Assembly: GCA_021732745.1 (NCBI GenBank)
Contig: JAKFUK010000002.1
Coordinates: forward strand, 893,882 to 957,881
Direction: 5' to 3'
DNA length: 64,000 nucleotides
DNA from: Nevskia sp.
GTDB taxonomy: Bacteria; Pseudomonadota; Gammaproteobacteria; Nevskiales; Nevskiaceae
The translations under genes were made by a program, and so were the position numbers. The notes below the pieces were generated by a model, which was not told where the DNA came from, ran no database searches, and saw only the letters and a list, made by a program, of their open reading frames with translations. How positions within the stretch are numbered: the first letter of the stretch is position 1; every line of letters starts with the position of its first letter. Of the stretch, positions 44,457 through 53,407 are shown one piece after another.

Positions 44457-44690
44457 ATGCTGAGCCTCAGACCCAACTGCGAATGCTGCGACCGCGATCT
44501 GCCCGCCGATGCGGCCGACGCCCGCATCTGCTCCTTCGAATGCACCTTCTGCGCGGCCTGCGCAGACACGAAACTGGCCGGCCGCTGTCCGAACTGCGGC
44601 GGCGAACTGCTGGCCCGGCCGCGTCGCCCGGCGGACAAGCTGGCGCGCTATCCGGCGTCCACCGAGCGGGTGCTGAAGCCGCTGCCGTAG
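44457..44690 (+). CDS. DUF1272 small zinc-finger-like protein
   Basis: A 77-residue protein with the family pattern of DUF1272: LRPNCECCDRDLP, RICSFECTFCAACAD and CPNCGGEL, seven or more cysteines suggesting a zinc-binding fold. It starts MLSLRPNCEC at ATG 44457; an in-frame start 30 bases upstream is less likely. It is the last gene of the GST-CWC operon and convergent with coaX, 15 bases away. Function unknown. Confidence 0.88.
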   Translation: MLSLRPNCECCDRDLPADAADARICSFECTFCAACADTKLAGRCPNCGGELLARPRRPADKLARYPASTERVLKPLP

Positions 44691-44705
44691 ATACCGCCTG
44701 CCACC

Positions 44706-45431
44706 CTACGAGCGGGCCAGTGTGGCCAAGCCGGACAGCACCAGATCCGGCTGCAATTGCCAGACGCCGTCGAGATGCGGCAGCAGGGTTCCGGCATCGC
44801 CGCCGATCAGGTAGCGGGTGCCGGGATGGCGCGCGGCGAGGCGGTCGATGAGCCCCGCGCAGGCGTGCAGCGCACCCTGACGCACGCAGGCATCGGTATC
44901 GCTGCCCAGGCCGCGCGTGTAGTGCTGGCTGGGGCCGGACGCCGCGAAACGGGTAGCGCCCAGCACCGCCGCCTGCGCCGTGAACAGCCCAGGCGCGATG
45001 ATGCCGCCGAGGTGGCGGCCATCGCTGTCGACCGCATCGAAAGTCAGCGCAGTGCCGGCACTGGCGACACAGGCGGCGGCGCGTTCGCGGGTCCAGACCG
45101 CCAGCAAGGCCAGCCAGCGGTCAACACCCAGGCGCGTCGGCTCCGGGTACGCCAGCGCAAGGCCGGCCAGCCCGTCGACCGGCCGCGCGAACCGCGTTTG
45201 CAGGCGATGGCGGATGCTCAAGGCCGCTGCCAGCCGCTCGCCGGGCGCCTCACCGGTGACATTGGCGATCCAGGCGTCATGCAAGCCATCCGGCAGCGGC
45301 AACCATTCGACCAAAGCCGCCGGATCGCCACCGTGGGCCAGCGCCTGCACGGGCGTGAGCAGGCCGCTGTCGTCGGCGATCGTCCACTTGAGCCGGGTGT
45401 TGCCGACGTCGATCAGCAAGCGCGCGCTCAT
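44706..45431 (-). CDS. coaX: Type III pantothenate kinase
   Basis: A 241-residue ASKHA-fold kinase that makes 4'-phosphopantothenate, the first step of coenzyme A synthesis. The phosphate motif LLIDVGNTRLKW is at the N-terminus. LGVDRWLALLAV carries the conserved catalytic region (G-V-D-R), and ASAGTALTFDAVD is the second phosphate motif. The ATG overlaps the birA stop by four bases; birA-coaX pairs are common. Confidence 0.93.
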   Translation of the reverse strand: MSARLLIDVGNTRLKWTIADDSGLLTPVQALAHGGDPAALVEWLPLPDGLHDAWIANVTGEAPGERLAAALSIRHRLQTRFARPVDGLAGLALAYPEPTRLGVDRWLALLAVWTRERAAACVASAGTALTFDAVDSDGRHLGGIIAPGLFTAQAAVLGATRFAASGPSQHYTRGLGSDTDACVRQGALHACAGLIDRLAARHPGTRYLIGGDAGTLLPHLDGVWQLQPDLVLSGLATLARS

Positions 45432-46417
45432 GTTCGCGGCTCCAGTCGAACGCTGATTTCGCCGGCATGCAGATGCTGGCGACGGCCGTCCGGGGTTTCG
45501 ACGATTAGGGCACCGTCGTCGTCGATGCCGCAGGCGCGGCCTTCGATATCGGGGCCGGCACCGACGATCCGCACCGGCCGGCCGGTGGCGATGTCGAGGC
45601 GCTGCCAGTCGGCGAGGAAGCTCGAGAAGCCGCTGGCCTGGAATTCGCCGAGCGCCCGCGTCAGTTCAAGCAGCAGATTCGCCGCGAGCGCATTGCGCGA
45701 CACGCGCGGCGCACCCGCCCGGTCCTGCGCCGCATGCACGGCGATCCACGGCTGGCCGAGATCAGCGGCCTGCGCGGCCGTCATCGAGACATTGAGCCCC
45801 AGGCCGATCACCACCCGGCAAGCGCCGCCGATCTCGCTGCGGCTTTCGATCAGGATGCCGCCGAGCTTGGCTTCGCCGAGCCTGAGATCGTTCGGCCACT
45901 TGAGCTGCACCCCGGTCAGACCCGAGGCCGCCAGCGCCCGGGTGGCGGCCACGCCGACCGCCAGCGGCAGGCAGCCGAGCCTGGGCGGCCAGCCGGGGAA
46001 GCTCCAGGCCAGCGACAGGTACAGATTGGCTCCGAACGGCGAGCGCCAGTCCCGTCCGCGACGGCCGCGTCCGGCGGTCTGGGCTTCGGCGAACAGGGCC
46101 TGCGGATCGTCGGCGGCGGGCGCTTCGAGCAGGCGCTGGTTGGTCGAATCGACGCGCAGGGCGACATCGACCCTGCGCAGCGCAGGGCTGCTCAGGCCTG
46201 CGGCATCGAGCCGTTCCAGTGGCGTGCTCAGGCGATAGCCGAGGCCGGTGCGCGCTTCGATGTCGAGCCCCCAGGCTTCGATCTGGGTGACGCGCTTGGC
46301 CAGCGCCGCGCGGCTGAGGCCGGCTGCCGTCGCCAGCGCTTCGCCGGACACCCAATCACCGACCGCCAGCGCATCGACCAGCGGCAGCAGCGCAGCATCG
46401 TCGAGCGCGCGGGTCAC
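45428..46417 (-). CDS. birA: Bifunctional biotin operon repressor / biotin-protein ligase
   Basis: A 329-residue protein. The N-terminal winged helix (residues 1-60, WVSGEALATAAGLSRAALAK) binds the biotin operator. The central catalytic domain has VDSTNQRLLE, AEAQTAGRGRRGRDWRSPFG (biotin-adenylate loop), LKWPNDLRLGEAKLGGILIE and GLGLNVSM. The small C-terminal SH3-like domain ends the protein. Because the HTH is present it can also repress. The GTG start overlaps the plsY stop (GTGA). Confidence 0.95.
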   Translation of the reverse strand: MTRALDDAALLPLVDALAVGDWVSGEALATAAGLSRAALAKRVTQIEAWGLDIEARTGLGYRLSTPLERLDAAGLSSPALRRVDVALRVDSTNQRLLEAPAADDPQALFAEAQTAGRGRRGRDWRSPFGANLYLSLAWSFPGWPPRLGCLPLAVGVAATRALAASGLTGVQLKWPNDLRLGEAKLGGILIESRSEIGGACRVVIGLGLNVSMTAAQAADLGQPWIAVHAAQDRAGAPRVSRNALAANLLLELTRALGEFQASGFSSFLADWQRLDIATGRPVRIVGAGPDIEGRACGIDDDGALIVETPDGRRQHLHAGEISVRLEPRT

Positions 46418-47073
46418 GCGGCGGGCTTGCGGTCGAACAGGCGGCCCAGCACGCGCGCTTTCTCGAAGCGCGATTCGCTGCCGGCGTACAGGCGGGCGAT
46501 GTTGTCGCGGTGCTTGAACAGGATCAGCGCCAGCATCGCCGCCGTGAACGCGCCCTGAAAACTAAAGGCCCCGACACCGAAGCAGGCGACATGGAACAGC
46601 GCCACCACCCCGGCCGCGATCGACGCCAGGCTGACGTAGCCGGTCAGCATCACGACCAAGGCGAACGCGGCGATCAGCCAGGGCGCGGCCATCGGCAGCA
46701 GGGCGATGAACACGCCCGCCAGCGTCGCCACGCCCTTGCCGCCCTTGAATTTCTGGAACACCGGATAGCAGTGGCCGAGTGCGGCCCCGAGCCCGCAGGC
46801 GTAGGGCAGCATGGCGACATGGCTGGCCGCGCCGGAGAGCGGCCACGTCAGGCTCGGCAGCGCGAGTGCTGCGACCACGCCCTTGCCGATGTCGATGGCC
46901 AGCACGCCGAGCGCGAAACGCGGCCCGCGCGTGCGCAAGGCGTTGGTGGCTCCGACATTGCCGGAGCCGCTGGCGCGCAGGTCCGCACCTCCGGCGAAAC
47001 GGCGCATGACATCGCCGCCCATGAGGCCGCCGAGCAGATAGGCGAGGAGGAATTTGGCGGTCAGTTCAAGCAT
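46414..47073 (-). CDS. plsY: Glycerol-3-phosphate acyltransferase PlsY
   Basis: A 219-residue, multi-pass inner-membrane acyltransferase that uses acyl-phosphate to acylate glycerol-3-phosphate, the first step of phospholipid synthesis. The three PlsY motifs are present: GSGNVGATNALRTRGP near residue 35, GHCYPVFQKFKGGKGVAT at about 98-115, and a third region near ASIAAGVVALF. The gene is coupled to birA downstream and lies 15 bases after the M61 peptidase gene. Confidence 0.95.
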   Translation of the reverse strand: MLELTAKFLLAYLLGGLMGGDVMRRFAGGADLRASGSGNVGATNALRTRGPRFALGVLAIDIGKGVVAALALPSLTWPLSGAASHVAMLPYACGLGAALGHCYPVFQKFKGGKGVATLAGVFIALLPMAAPWLIAAFALVVMLTGYVSLASIAAGVVALFHVACFGVGAFSFQGAFTAAMLALILFKHRDNIARLYAGSESRFEKARVLGRLFDRKPAA

Positions 47074-47088
47074 CGCAGGCAGGCTCGA

Positions 47089-48876
47089 TCAGCATCCCAG
47101 CCACGCCAGCCGCCGCTCCAGCACCGCCCCGCTGGCTTCGGCCAGCGCGAACGTCCAGGTATCGAAACCGGGTGCCGCCGGCTCGATCATCGCCGTCATC
47201 AGCTCATCGCCCCGGAAAAACGCCAGCGCCACGGCCACACCGGGATGCAGCGCCTCCAGCCGGTTGGCCCAGTTGCCGGCGGTGACTTTGAGGCCGTCGA
47301 TGGCCACCAGCTGATCGCCGCCCGCAAGCCCGGCGCGTTCGGCGGCTGAGCCGCTGAACACGGTTGCCACCGTCACGTCGCCGGATCGGAGACTCAGGCC
47401 CAGTTCGGTGGCCGGGGAATGGCGTGCATCGCTGCGGCCGCCTTCGTCGCTGGCACCGTGGCTGGCGCGCAGGCTCGCGGTAACGCCGAATTCGGCCAGC
47501 AACTCGGTCAGCGGCAGTTCGGAAGTGCCGCGCAACCAGAGATCGAACTGCGGCTTGAGGTCCAGCCCGGAAATCTCGCTGGCGATCGCTTCCAGCCCGC
47601 CTTCCGGCACGCCGATGTCCTGCGCGCCGAAACGCCGCCAGAGGGCGCGCATGACGTCGTCCAGGGTCTGGGTCGAGCGCAGGCGCAGCCACAGATCGAG
47701 ACAGACCGTGGCCAGCGCGCCTTTCACGTAGTAATTGACCGCCGCATTGGGCGTGTTCTCGTCCGGCTGGTAGTACTTGATCCAGGCCTCGAAGCTGGCA
47801 TCGGCCAGGGTCTGCACGGCGCGTCCGGGCGTGCGTTGCAGGCGGGTGGCGGCTTCGGCGAGCAGATCGAGATAGTTCGGCGCGTCGATGAGCCCTGCGC
47901 GCAACAACATCAGGTCGTCGTAGTAGGAGGTCACGCCCTCGTAGGCCCAGAGGTCTTCGCTGTAGGCCTCGGCACGCAGATCGTTGTCGGCGAAGCGCGC
48001 GGCGGTGATCCGCTTGACGTTCCAGAGATGGAAATACTCGTGGCTGACCAGGCCCAGAAAGCCGCGATAACCCTTGCGCAGGCCAGTCTGGCCGGGGCGC
48101 GGCAGGGCATCGCGGGCGGTGACCAGCGCGGTGGACGTGCGGTGTTCCAGACCGCCGTAGCCGTTGCCGGTCACCTGGGTCAGGAACAGGTATTTCTCCA
48201 TTTGCGCCTTCTGGGGCTCGTGGCCGAACAGGGCGCGCTGCACTTCGCAGATCTTGCCGATGTCGGCGGCAAGGCGCGGCAGGTCCGGTTCGCAGCGGCC
48301 GGACAGGACGAGGTGATGCGGAATGCCGTCGACATCGAAGTCGATGCGCTGGTAGGCCGCCATTTCCACCGGGCAGTCGATCAGTTCCTCGTAACCGGCG
48401 GCGCAGTAGCGGCCGAAGCCGTCGGCGGCGATGTCGACCGGCGTCAGCGACGTGGCCAGCTTCCAGCCGGGGCAGAGGGCGGCGTCCGGGCGTTCGATGC
48501 TGATCTCAAACGCGGCATGCTCGAAGCCGGCCGGGCAGTAGAACAGCGAGCTGCCATTGAAAAAGCCGCGCCGGGTATCGAGGTAGGCCTTGCGCACCGA
48601 GCTGTCGAGCGCGTGGACGCTGTATTCCAGCCGGATGCGCCCCTGCCCCTCCACCCGGAACGAGGCCTTGTCGAGCCGCGTGACGGCCACCGGAAGCTCG
48701 TCGACAAAGGCTTTCAGGCCCTGGACGTGTTTGGCGAAATCGCGCACCAGATAACTGCCACGCAGCCAGTTCGGCAGGCGCAGCACGGGTGCGGCGAGCG
48801 GTGAATCGAAGCTGCCGGTGATGGCGAAACGATGGGCCAGCGCGTCGCAGCGGACGCGGTAACGGACGGCAGTCAT
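47089..48876 (-). CDS. M61 family peptidase with PDZ domain
   Basis: A 595-residue gluzincin of the M61 (glycyl aminopeptidase) family. The N-terminal beta-rich domain has NWLRGSYLVRDFAKHVQG. The zinc site HEYFH is in GLVSHEYFHLWNVKRI (about residue 285), with the downstream glutamate in AYEGVTSYYDDLMLL. A C-terminal PDZ domain contains GSAAERAGLAGGDQLVAIDG. No signal peptide is evident, so it is probably cytoplasmic. I chose ATG 48876 (MTAVRYRV); an upstream in-frame start would add 26 residues. Confidence 0.92.
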   Translation of the reverse strand: MTAVRYRVRCDALAHRFAITGSFDSPLAAPVLRLPNWLRGSYLVRDFAKHVQGLKAFVDELPVAVTRLDKASFRVEGQGRIRLEYSVHALDSSVRKAYLDTRRGFFNGSSLFYCPAGFEHAAFEISIERPDAALCPGWKLATSLTPVDIAADGFGRYCAAGYEELIDCPVEMAAYQRIDFDVDGIPHHLVLSGRCEPDLPRLAADIGKICEVQRALFGHEPQKAQMEKYLFLTQVTGNGYGGLEHRTSTALVTARDALPRPGQTGLRKGYRGFLGLVSHEYFHLWNVKRITAARFADNDLRAEAYSEDLWAYEGVTSYYDDLMLLRAGLIDAPNYLDLLAEAATRLQRTPGRAVQTLADASFEAWIKYYQPDENTPNAAVNYYVKGALATVCLDLWLRLRSTQTLDDVMRALWRRFGAQDIGVPEGGLEAIASEISGLDLKPQFDLWLRGTSELPLTELLAEFGVTASLRASHGASDEGGRSDARHSPATELGLSLRSGDVTVATVFSGSAAERAGLAGGDQLVAIDGLKVTAGNWANRLEALHPGVAVALAFFRGDELMTAMIEPAAPGFDTWTFALAEASGAVLERRLAWLGC

Positions 48877-48940
48877 GCTCGAAGGGCGGGTCAGTCTGGG
48901 CGTGCGGCGATGGTAGCGCCCGGGGTCACCGGGCACCACG

Positions 48941-48966
48941 AAAAAGGCCCGCACGGAGCGGGCCTT
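48941..48966 (-). terminator. Terminator after the DUF4394-like lipoprotein gene
   Basis: On the minus strand, AAGGCCCGC pairs with GCGGGCCTT (9 bp, five-base loop) and is followed by TTT. It lies 18 bases after the stop at 48985 and separates it from the M61-plsY-birA-coaX operon. Confidence 0.9.
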
Positions 48967-48984
48967 GAGGGAAGCCGCCGCCGA

Positions 48985-49884
48985 TCAGATCTGGAAGCCG
49001 TTGCGATCCGGCGGCGTCGGCCGCACGGCGAGGCTGCGAATCTGCCGGTCGTCGCCGATCTCTGCGCCATTGGTGCCGATCGAGGAGCGCGAGGTATTAC
49101 CGTCGGTCAGGTCGATCTCGAAGAAGCGCGCCGGATCGCGATTGTTGGAGAAAGCGATGTAGGCGATGCCAAGGTCGTCGGCGCGGTCGCCGCGCTCGCG
49201 CACGATGTCGAAGCCGGCCGACAGCAAAAAGCTGCGATCGAGCACGCCGATGGTGGTCAGCACCCCGGCATTGGTGATCCGCACCAGACTTTGTGTCGTG
49301 AAATCAAGGCCGTACTGAGTGGTGGTGGTGGCCCGCTCGTTGCCGTTGGAATGGGCGATGCCGGCCAGCTGCGGGATTTCGCCGTCATTCAGATCGTTGT
49401 CGGTGAAGCGCAGGCGGCCGTCGCCGTCGGATTGCAGCAGCGCGCCGGTATCCGGGTCGATGCGCAGCACCGCACTGCCACTGCCGCCGGTGGGATCGAA
49501 GTCGATCACTCGCAGGAAGCCGTTGGCCGGATTGAAATCCATGACCGGCTGCATCAGCACGTCGTCGATGAACGGCGCGCTGCCGACATAGGTGGCCGCG
49601 CCGGTGGCCGGGTCAAGCGTGACGATGCGGTTGGCGCTGGTCAGGCCGTAGAGCGTTTCCGGCTCGATGCGGAAGTCGATCTGCAACAGGGATTCGCCGC
49701 TGCCGAGACCGGTGACCGTCAGTTCGCTGTCGAGGGTGCCGGGATCGTCGGTCTGGAAGCTGATCAGGGTGCCGGTATCGGTGACGGCATAGGCGTCGCG
49801 GCCGTCGGTGCAGCCGACGATCGCGGCCGCCGCTGCCAGCAGCAGGCCGGCGCGAAGCAGGTTGGAAAAACGGGGCAGTGCCAT
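48985..49884 (-). CDS. DUF4394-like lipoprotein
   Basis: A 299-residue protein with a lipoprotein signal (LLLAAAAAIVGC, Cys at about residue 25). The mature part has repeated beta-propeller-like motifs typical of DUF4394: DRDAYAVTDTGTLISFQTDD-like strands, LYGLTSANRIVTLDPATG, FNPANGFLRVIDFD and LRIDPDTGALLQSDG. Such proteins are envelope-attached and of unknown function. I chose ATG 49884, since the longer frame would bury the signal. AGGA is near the ATG. It has its own terminator. Confidence 0.85.
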   Translation of the reverse strand: MALPRFSNLLRAGLLLAAAAAIVGCTDGRDAYAVTDTGTLISFQTDDPGTLDSELTVTGLGSGESLLQIDFRIEPETLYGLTSANRIVTLDPATGAATYVGSAPFIDDVLMQPVMDFNPANGFLRVIDFDPTGGSGSAVLRIDPDTGALLQSDGDGRLRFTDNDLNDGEIPQLAGIAHSNGNERATTTTQYGLDFTTQSLVRITNAGVLTTIGVLDRSFLLSAGFDIVRERGDRADDLGIAYIAFSNNRDPARFFEIDLTDGNTSRSSIGTNGAEIGDDRQIRSLAVRPTPPDRNGFQI

Positions 49885-50012
49885 CGGGGAATCCTGTTCG
49901 GGGTGTGCAAGCGGTGAACGCATCATAACGACCCTTGAATGACATTTGCCTCGTCGCGCGGTTCCTCGTTCGGCTACGCTCGCGGCCCGCGCACACCCGT
50001 TTTCCCGACCCG

Positions 50013-50918
50013 ATGACCCGATCTTTAAGCCTTCGCGCCCGCTTCTTCGGCCCGGTATCCGAATTCCTGCTCAAGCCGGTGCTCGCAGCCCCCGCAGATG
50101 AGCTGCGACCGAAGCTGGAGCGCATCGCCGGGATGATCACCCGCATGCCGGGCGGCACCCGGGTGGAAGCGATCACGCTCGCTGGCCGGGCGGCCGAAAA
50201 ACTGACGCCGAAAGGGCCGGTCAGCGCGCAAACCCTCTATTACATGCACGGCGGGGCTTACCTCGGCGGCAGCCCGCGCACCCATCGCGGCATGCTGGCC
50301 TGGATCGCCAAGGCCGCCGGCTGCACGGTGATCGCGCTCGACTACCGGCTGGCCCCCGAACATCCCTATCCGGCCGCGCTCGACGACGCCGTGGCCGGCT
50401 GGAAAGCGCTGCTGGCGCAGGGACTGAAGCCGGAACATCTGGTCATCGGCGGCGATTCCGCCGGCGGCAATCTGGCCCTCGTCACCGCCATCGCGATCCG
50501 CGACGCCGGCCTGCCGCAGCCATCGGGCCTGGTGCTGCTGTCGCCCTGGACCGATCTGACCTCCAGCGGCCGCTCGATGGGCAGCCGTGCCGAGCACGAC
50601 CGCCTGCTCACCGTGCGCGGCATCGACCGCGCCGCGCGCGCCTTTGCCGGCGGCCTGCCCCTGAACGATCCCGGCCTGTCCCCGCTGTTCGCCGAGCTTG
50701 CCGGCCTGCCGAAAACCCTGATCCAGGTCGGCGACGACGAACTGCTGCTCGACGATTCCGTTCGCTATGCCGACGCCGCGCGCCGGGCCGGCGTCGACGT
50801 GACGCTCGACGTGAAGATGCAGCTTTGGCACGTCTGGCAGGTGATGGCCGGCTGGATGCCGGAAGCGGATCAGGCGGTGGCGGAGATCGGGGTGTTTTTG
50901 CGCGGGCTGCTGCGCTGA
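50013..50918 (+). CDS. Alpha/beta hydrolase, hormone-sensitive-lipase-like family
   Basis: A 301-residue esterase or lipase. The oxyanion motif HGGAYLGG is at about residue 72, the nucleophile elbow is GGDSAGGNLAL (Ser), the acid is probably in VGDDELLLDD and the histidine in LWHVWQVM. No signal peptide, so cytoplasmic. The substrate is likely a short-chain ester. I chose ATG 50013; an in-frame start 78 bases upstream adds a non-conserved leader. Divergent from the lipoprotein gene. Confidence 0.9.
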   Translation: MTRSLSLRARFFGPVSEFLLKPVLAAPADELRPKLERIAGMITRMPGGTRVEAITLAGRAAEKLTPKGPVSAQTLYYMHGGAYLGGSPRTHRGMLAWIAKAAGCTVIALDYRLAPEHPYPAALDDAVAGWKALLAQGLKPEHLVIGGDSAGGNLALVTAIAIRDAGLPQPSGLVLLSPWTDLTSSGRSMGSRAEHDRLLTVRGIDRAARAFAGGLPLNDPGLSPLFAELAGLPKTLIQVGDDELLLDDSVRYADAARRAGVDVTLDVKMQLWHVWQVMAGWMPEADQAVAEIGVFLRGLLR

Positions 50919-50942
50919 CGGCTGTCCTGGCTTGCGGTGAGG

Positions 50943-51506
50943 TTATGGGGCGTCGCGATAAGGCTCGACATCGCCGCAGTCCGCACCCAGCCATCGCGCT
51001 GACGATTCCACGGTAAACACGGCGTCGGCAGCGCCTCGCTTGACCCGCATGTCCGAGCGCGCGTCGTACTGTTTGCCATCCGGTTCGATGTACATGACGA
51101 AAGCCACGTTCACCGGCCTTGTGCCGGTGCAGTTGTACGCGTACTCGCTCGTTACACGATTGGCTGCATCCACCGTCGTATTCGAGCGGCACTTCCCCGG
51201 CTCGCCGCCCTTCCTCAGCCGAGCCAGCCGCTCGGGATCGGCAGCGATTTCTGCCGACTGCTCCGGCGTCAGACAGCTCAGGTCGGTCTGGCCTTTCGAG
51301 TCGTCCGGCACTTCCGAACCGGCGCTCCGCAGGTGTTTTTCAAGATCATCACGCGCCTTTTGCTGCGCCGGGCTGAGTTTCCTGTTGTCGATCAGCTTGA
51401 CCGTGGTTTCCCACAGCCCGGGCTCGAGCGTCGGCACCGGAAACGCCCGGCCGGGCCAGCCCAGCGCCAGCACGACCAGCATTCCTTCAATCGAGAATCC
51501 ACGCAT
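50943..51506 (-). CDS. DUF3617 exported protein
   Basis: A 187-residue protein with an N-terminal hydrophobic leader (GMLVVLALGWPGRAFPV) and the DUF3617 signature LEPGLWETTVKLI. The middle contains conserved cysteines (DLSCLTPEQSAEIA, GKCRSNTTVDAANRV, YNCTGTRP). A GGAG site is nine bases before the ATG at 51506. Probably periplasmic. DUF3617 has no known activity. Convergent with the hydrolase gene 24 bases away. Confidence 0.88.
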   Translation of the reverse strand: MRGFSIEGMLVVLALGWPGRAFPVPTLEPGLWETTVKLIDNRKLSPAQQKARDDLEKHLRSAGSEVPDDSKGQTDLSCLTPEQSAEIAADPERLARLRKGGEPGKCRSNTTVDAANRVTSEYAYNCTGTRPVNVAFVMYIEPDGKQYDARSDMRVKRGAADAVFTVESSARWLGADCGDVEPYRDAP

Positions 51507-51567
51507 GCGCCATGTCTCCGGTTGAGCGATCACCAGCGCATTTTCGGTTTGAGCACGTAGACAAAAT

Positions 51568-51644
51568 CCGTTCGGGCTGAGCTTGTCGAAGCCTTGCTGG
51601 ATGACGCTTTAGCGCATGCCCTTCGACAAGCTCGGGGCGAACGG
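51568..51644. repeat. Imperfect inverted repeat
   Basis: CCGTTCGGGCTGAGCTTGTC and four more bases (51568-51591) pair with CTTCGACAAGCTCGGGGCGA and four more (51621-51644). One or two mismatches occur across 24 positions, with a 29-base loop. Similar cttcgacaagctc stems are common dispersed repeats in gammaproteobacteria. It lies in the 282-base gap between the DUF3617 gene start and the ROK gene stop; the rest of the gap shows nothing recognisable. Confidence 0.8.
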
Positions 51645-51788
51645 GGTCGGGGCAATGTCGTCACTTGAACCCAAAATGCTCTGACGATCAGCGGCGACGA
51701 TGCCATTTTCGCAGGACTGCTTGCCGCCGGGTATATGAAACATCCGTGATGGTTTCGCAACAGCGGCCGGGGTGCTGCCTGGTCCGTG

Positions 51789-52718
51789 TCAGGGCGCGAT
51801 AACGGGGGCCTGCGACCACAGCCACGCAGCGCCGCGCACGCCGCTGCTGTCGCCGTGCGTCGCTGGCACCAGGCGGGTGGCGACGCGATCGCTGAACACC
51901 CAGCGGGTCCAGATGTCCGGCACGGTGTCGTAGAGCCTTGTGATCCGGCTCAGGCCGCCGCCGAGGACGATCACGTCGGGATCGAGCAGATTGATGACGC
52001 TGGCCAGCGCGCGCGCCAGGCGGTCTTCGTAGCGGGTCATCGTGGCGTTGCAGGCCGGATCGCCGGCATCGGCAAGATTCACGATCTGCTCGCCGGACCG
52101 TCGCAGACCGGTGGCGTCGAAATGATCGCGGGCCAGCGCCACGCCGCTGCACCAGTCTTCGATTGCGCCGTGGCGGCCGTCCCAGCCGAGCGGGCCGGGC
52201 ACTTCGTTCCACTCTGGTCGCGGCCAGGGCAGCGGGTTGTGGCCCCATTCCCCGGCGATGGCGTTCGGCCCCTGACGCAGCCGGCCGTCGATGACCAGAC
52301 CGCCGCCAACGCCGGTACCGAGGATCACCGCAAACACGCAAGGCGCGCCGGCCGCCGCGCCATCGGCCTGCGCTTCGGACAGCGCCAGACAGTCGGCATC
52401 GTTGGCCATGCGGATTTCACGGCCGAGCGCGGCTTGCAGATCGGCCTTCAGCGGGCGTCCGTTGAGACAGGTGGAATTGGCGTTCTTGATCAGCCCGGTG
52501 AACGGCGAAATCGCGCCGGGATGGCCGATGCCGACTGGCAGATCGCGGGCATCGACTTCGCGTTCGAGTGCTGCGATCAGTGCCACAACGGCCGCCACGG
52601 TGGCTGCGTAATCGCCGCCCGGTGTGGCGATGCGCTGGCGGGCGATGACCTCGGAGGCACCGCGCAACGCGATGCCTTCGATCTTGGTGCCGCCGAGGTC
52701 GATGCCGATGCGCAGCAC
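51789..52718 (-). CDS. ROK family sugar kinase, zinc motif lost
   Basis: A 309-residue ROK kinase. The ATP-binding motif RIGIDLGGTKIEG opens the protein, with NDADCLALSEAQADGAA, VFAVILGTGVGGGLVIDG and the catalytic aspartate in NDAD. ROK kinases normally have a zinc motif C-x-C-G-x-x-G-C-x-E; here the same place reads GPLGWDGRHGAIEDWCSG, so the cysteines are replaced. The substrate is a hexose such as fructose, glucose or an N-acetyl sugar. The start codon is GTG. The DUF1499 gene ends 12 bases upstream. Confidence 0.88.
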   Translation of the reverse strand: MLRIGIDLGGTKIEGIALRGASEVIARQRIATPGGDYAATVAAVVALIAALEREVDARDLPVGIGHPGAISPFTGLIKNANSTCLNGRPLKADLQAALGREIRMANDADCLALSEAQADGAAAGAPCVFAVILGTGVGGGLVIDGRLRQGPNAIAGEWGHNPLPWPRPEWNEVPGPLGWDGRHGAIEDWCSGVALARDHFDATGLRRSGEQIVNLADAGDPACNATMTRYEDRLARALASVINLLDPDVIVLGGGLSRITRLYDTVPDIWTRWVFSDRVATRLVPATHGDSSGVRGAAWLWSQAPVIAP

Positions 52719-52730
52719 GACGGCGCCTGC

Positions 52731-53201
52731 TCAGCCCGCCTTGGCTGCGAAGCCAGCGCGAATGGCTTCGACCCGCTTCCGGTTGGCACCGAGATCGCTG
52801 TAGCCGATGCGGCTCGACGAGCGCACCTGAATCACGCCGGGCTGGCTGGCGGTGGCCACGAACTCGGCATCGTCGACGAACTTCATCAGCGAAGACGTGA
52901 AGGTGGCGTGGATGTAGCTGTCGCTGCTGGACACCACGACGGCACCCGGCATCGCCGCGATCACCTTCGCCAGCCGTGCCATCGCGGCAGCGGGGGCATC
53001 GTCGTGACGCAGCGGGGCGACCTGGCGTTCGGCATCGGTGGATTCCGAACTGACGCAGTGCGGGCCGTCATCGCAGGGCTGGAGCTTGCCCTGGCTGTCG
53101 CGCAGCGAAGCGCTGCCCGCGCCGCAGGCGCAAAGCGCAAGGCTCAGCAGGCCGATGGCTGTGCAGCGGGCGGCCTTGCCGCCGTCGATCGTGTTGCGCA
53201 T
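52731..53201 (-). CDS. DUF1499 lipoprotein
   Basis: A 156-residue lipoprotein: leader with lipobox SLALCAC near residue 25, then a DUF1499 domain (HCVSSESTDAERQVAPLRHD, SSDSYIHATFTSSLMKFVDD, RSSSRIGYSDLGANRKRVEA). GGGGATATC lies before the ATG at 53201. An in-frame start 84 bases upstream was rejected because it would hide the signal sequence. It is in the same direction as the ROK gene and probably co-transcribed with it. Function unknown. Confidence 0.87.
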   Translation of the reverse strand: MRNTIDGGKAARCTAIGLLSLALCACGAGSASLRDSQGKLQPCDDGPHCVSSESTDAERQVAPLRHDDAPAAAMARLAKVIAAMPGAVVVSSSDSYIHATFTSSLMKFVDDAEFVATASQPGVIQVRSSSRIGYSDLGANRKRVEAIRAGFAAKAG

Positions 53202-53407
53202 TGCGATATCCCCGAAAAGAACCTGGCCGATGATGGCTGGAAAAGCGGATCGCCGCGACGAGGGCTCCGGACGCTTGAGCATCAAAATCGGTCATTCGGT
53301 TGCATACGACCGGAGCGCCCGATGCAAAGGTTCGCCGCGAGCAGGGCGTGGCTTGTGCGACCAGCGCCCGCCTTGGTTCGACTCAAACTTTTCAACTCGG
53401 GTAACAG
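53202..53407. other. Intergenic region upstream of the TonB receptor operon
   Basis: This 206-base gap lies between the divergent DUF1499 gene and the receptor gene and should hold the operon promoter. A short inverted pair, CGGTC and GACCG (about 53310-53334), is a possible operator. No clear -35/-10 pair, riboswitch or Fur-like site is visible by eye. I would look here for the binding site of the ArsR-type regulator encoded at 61760. Confidence 0.4.
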
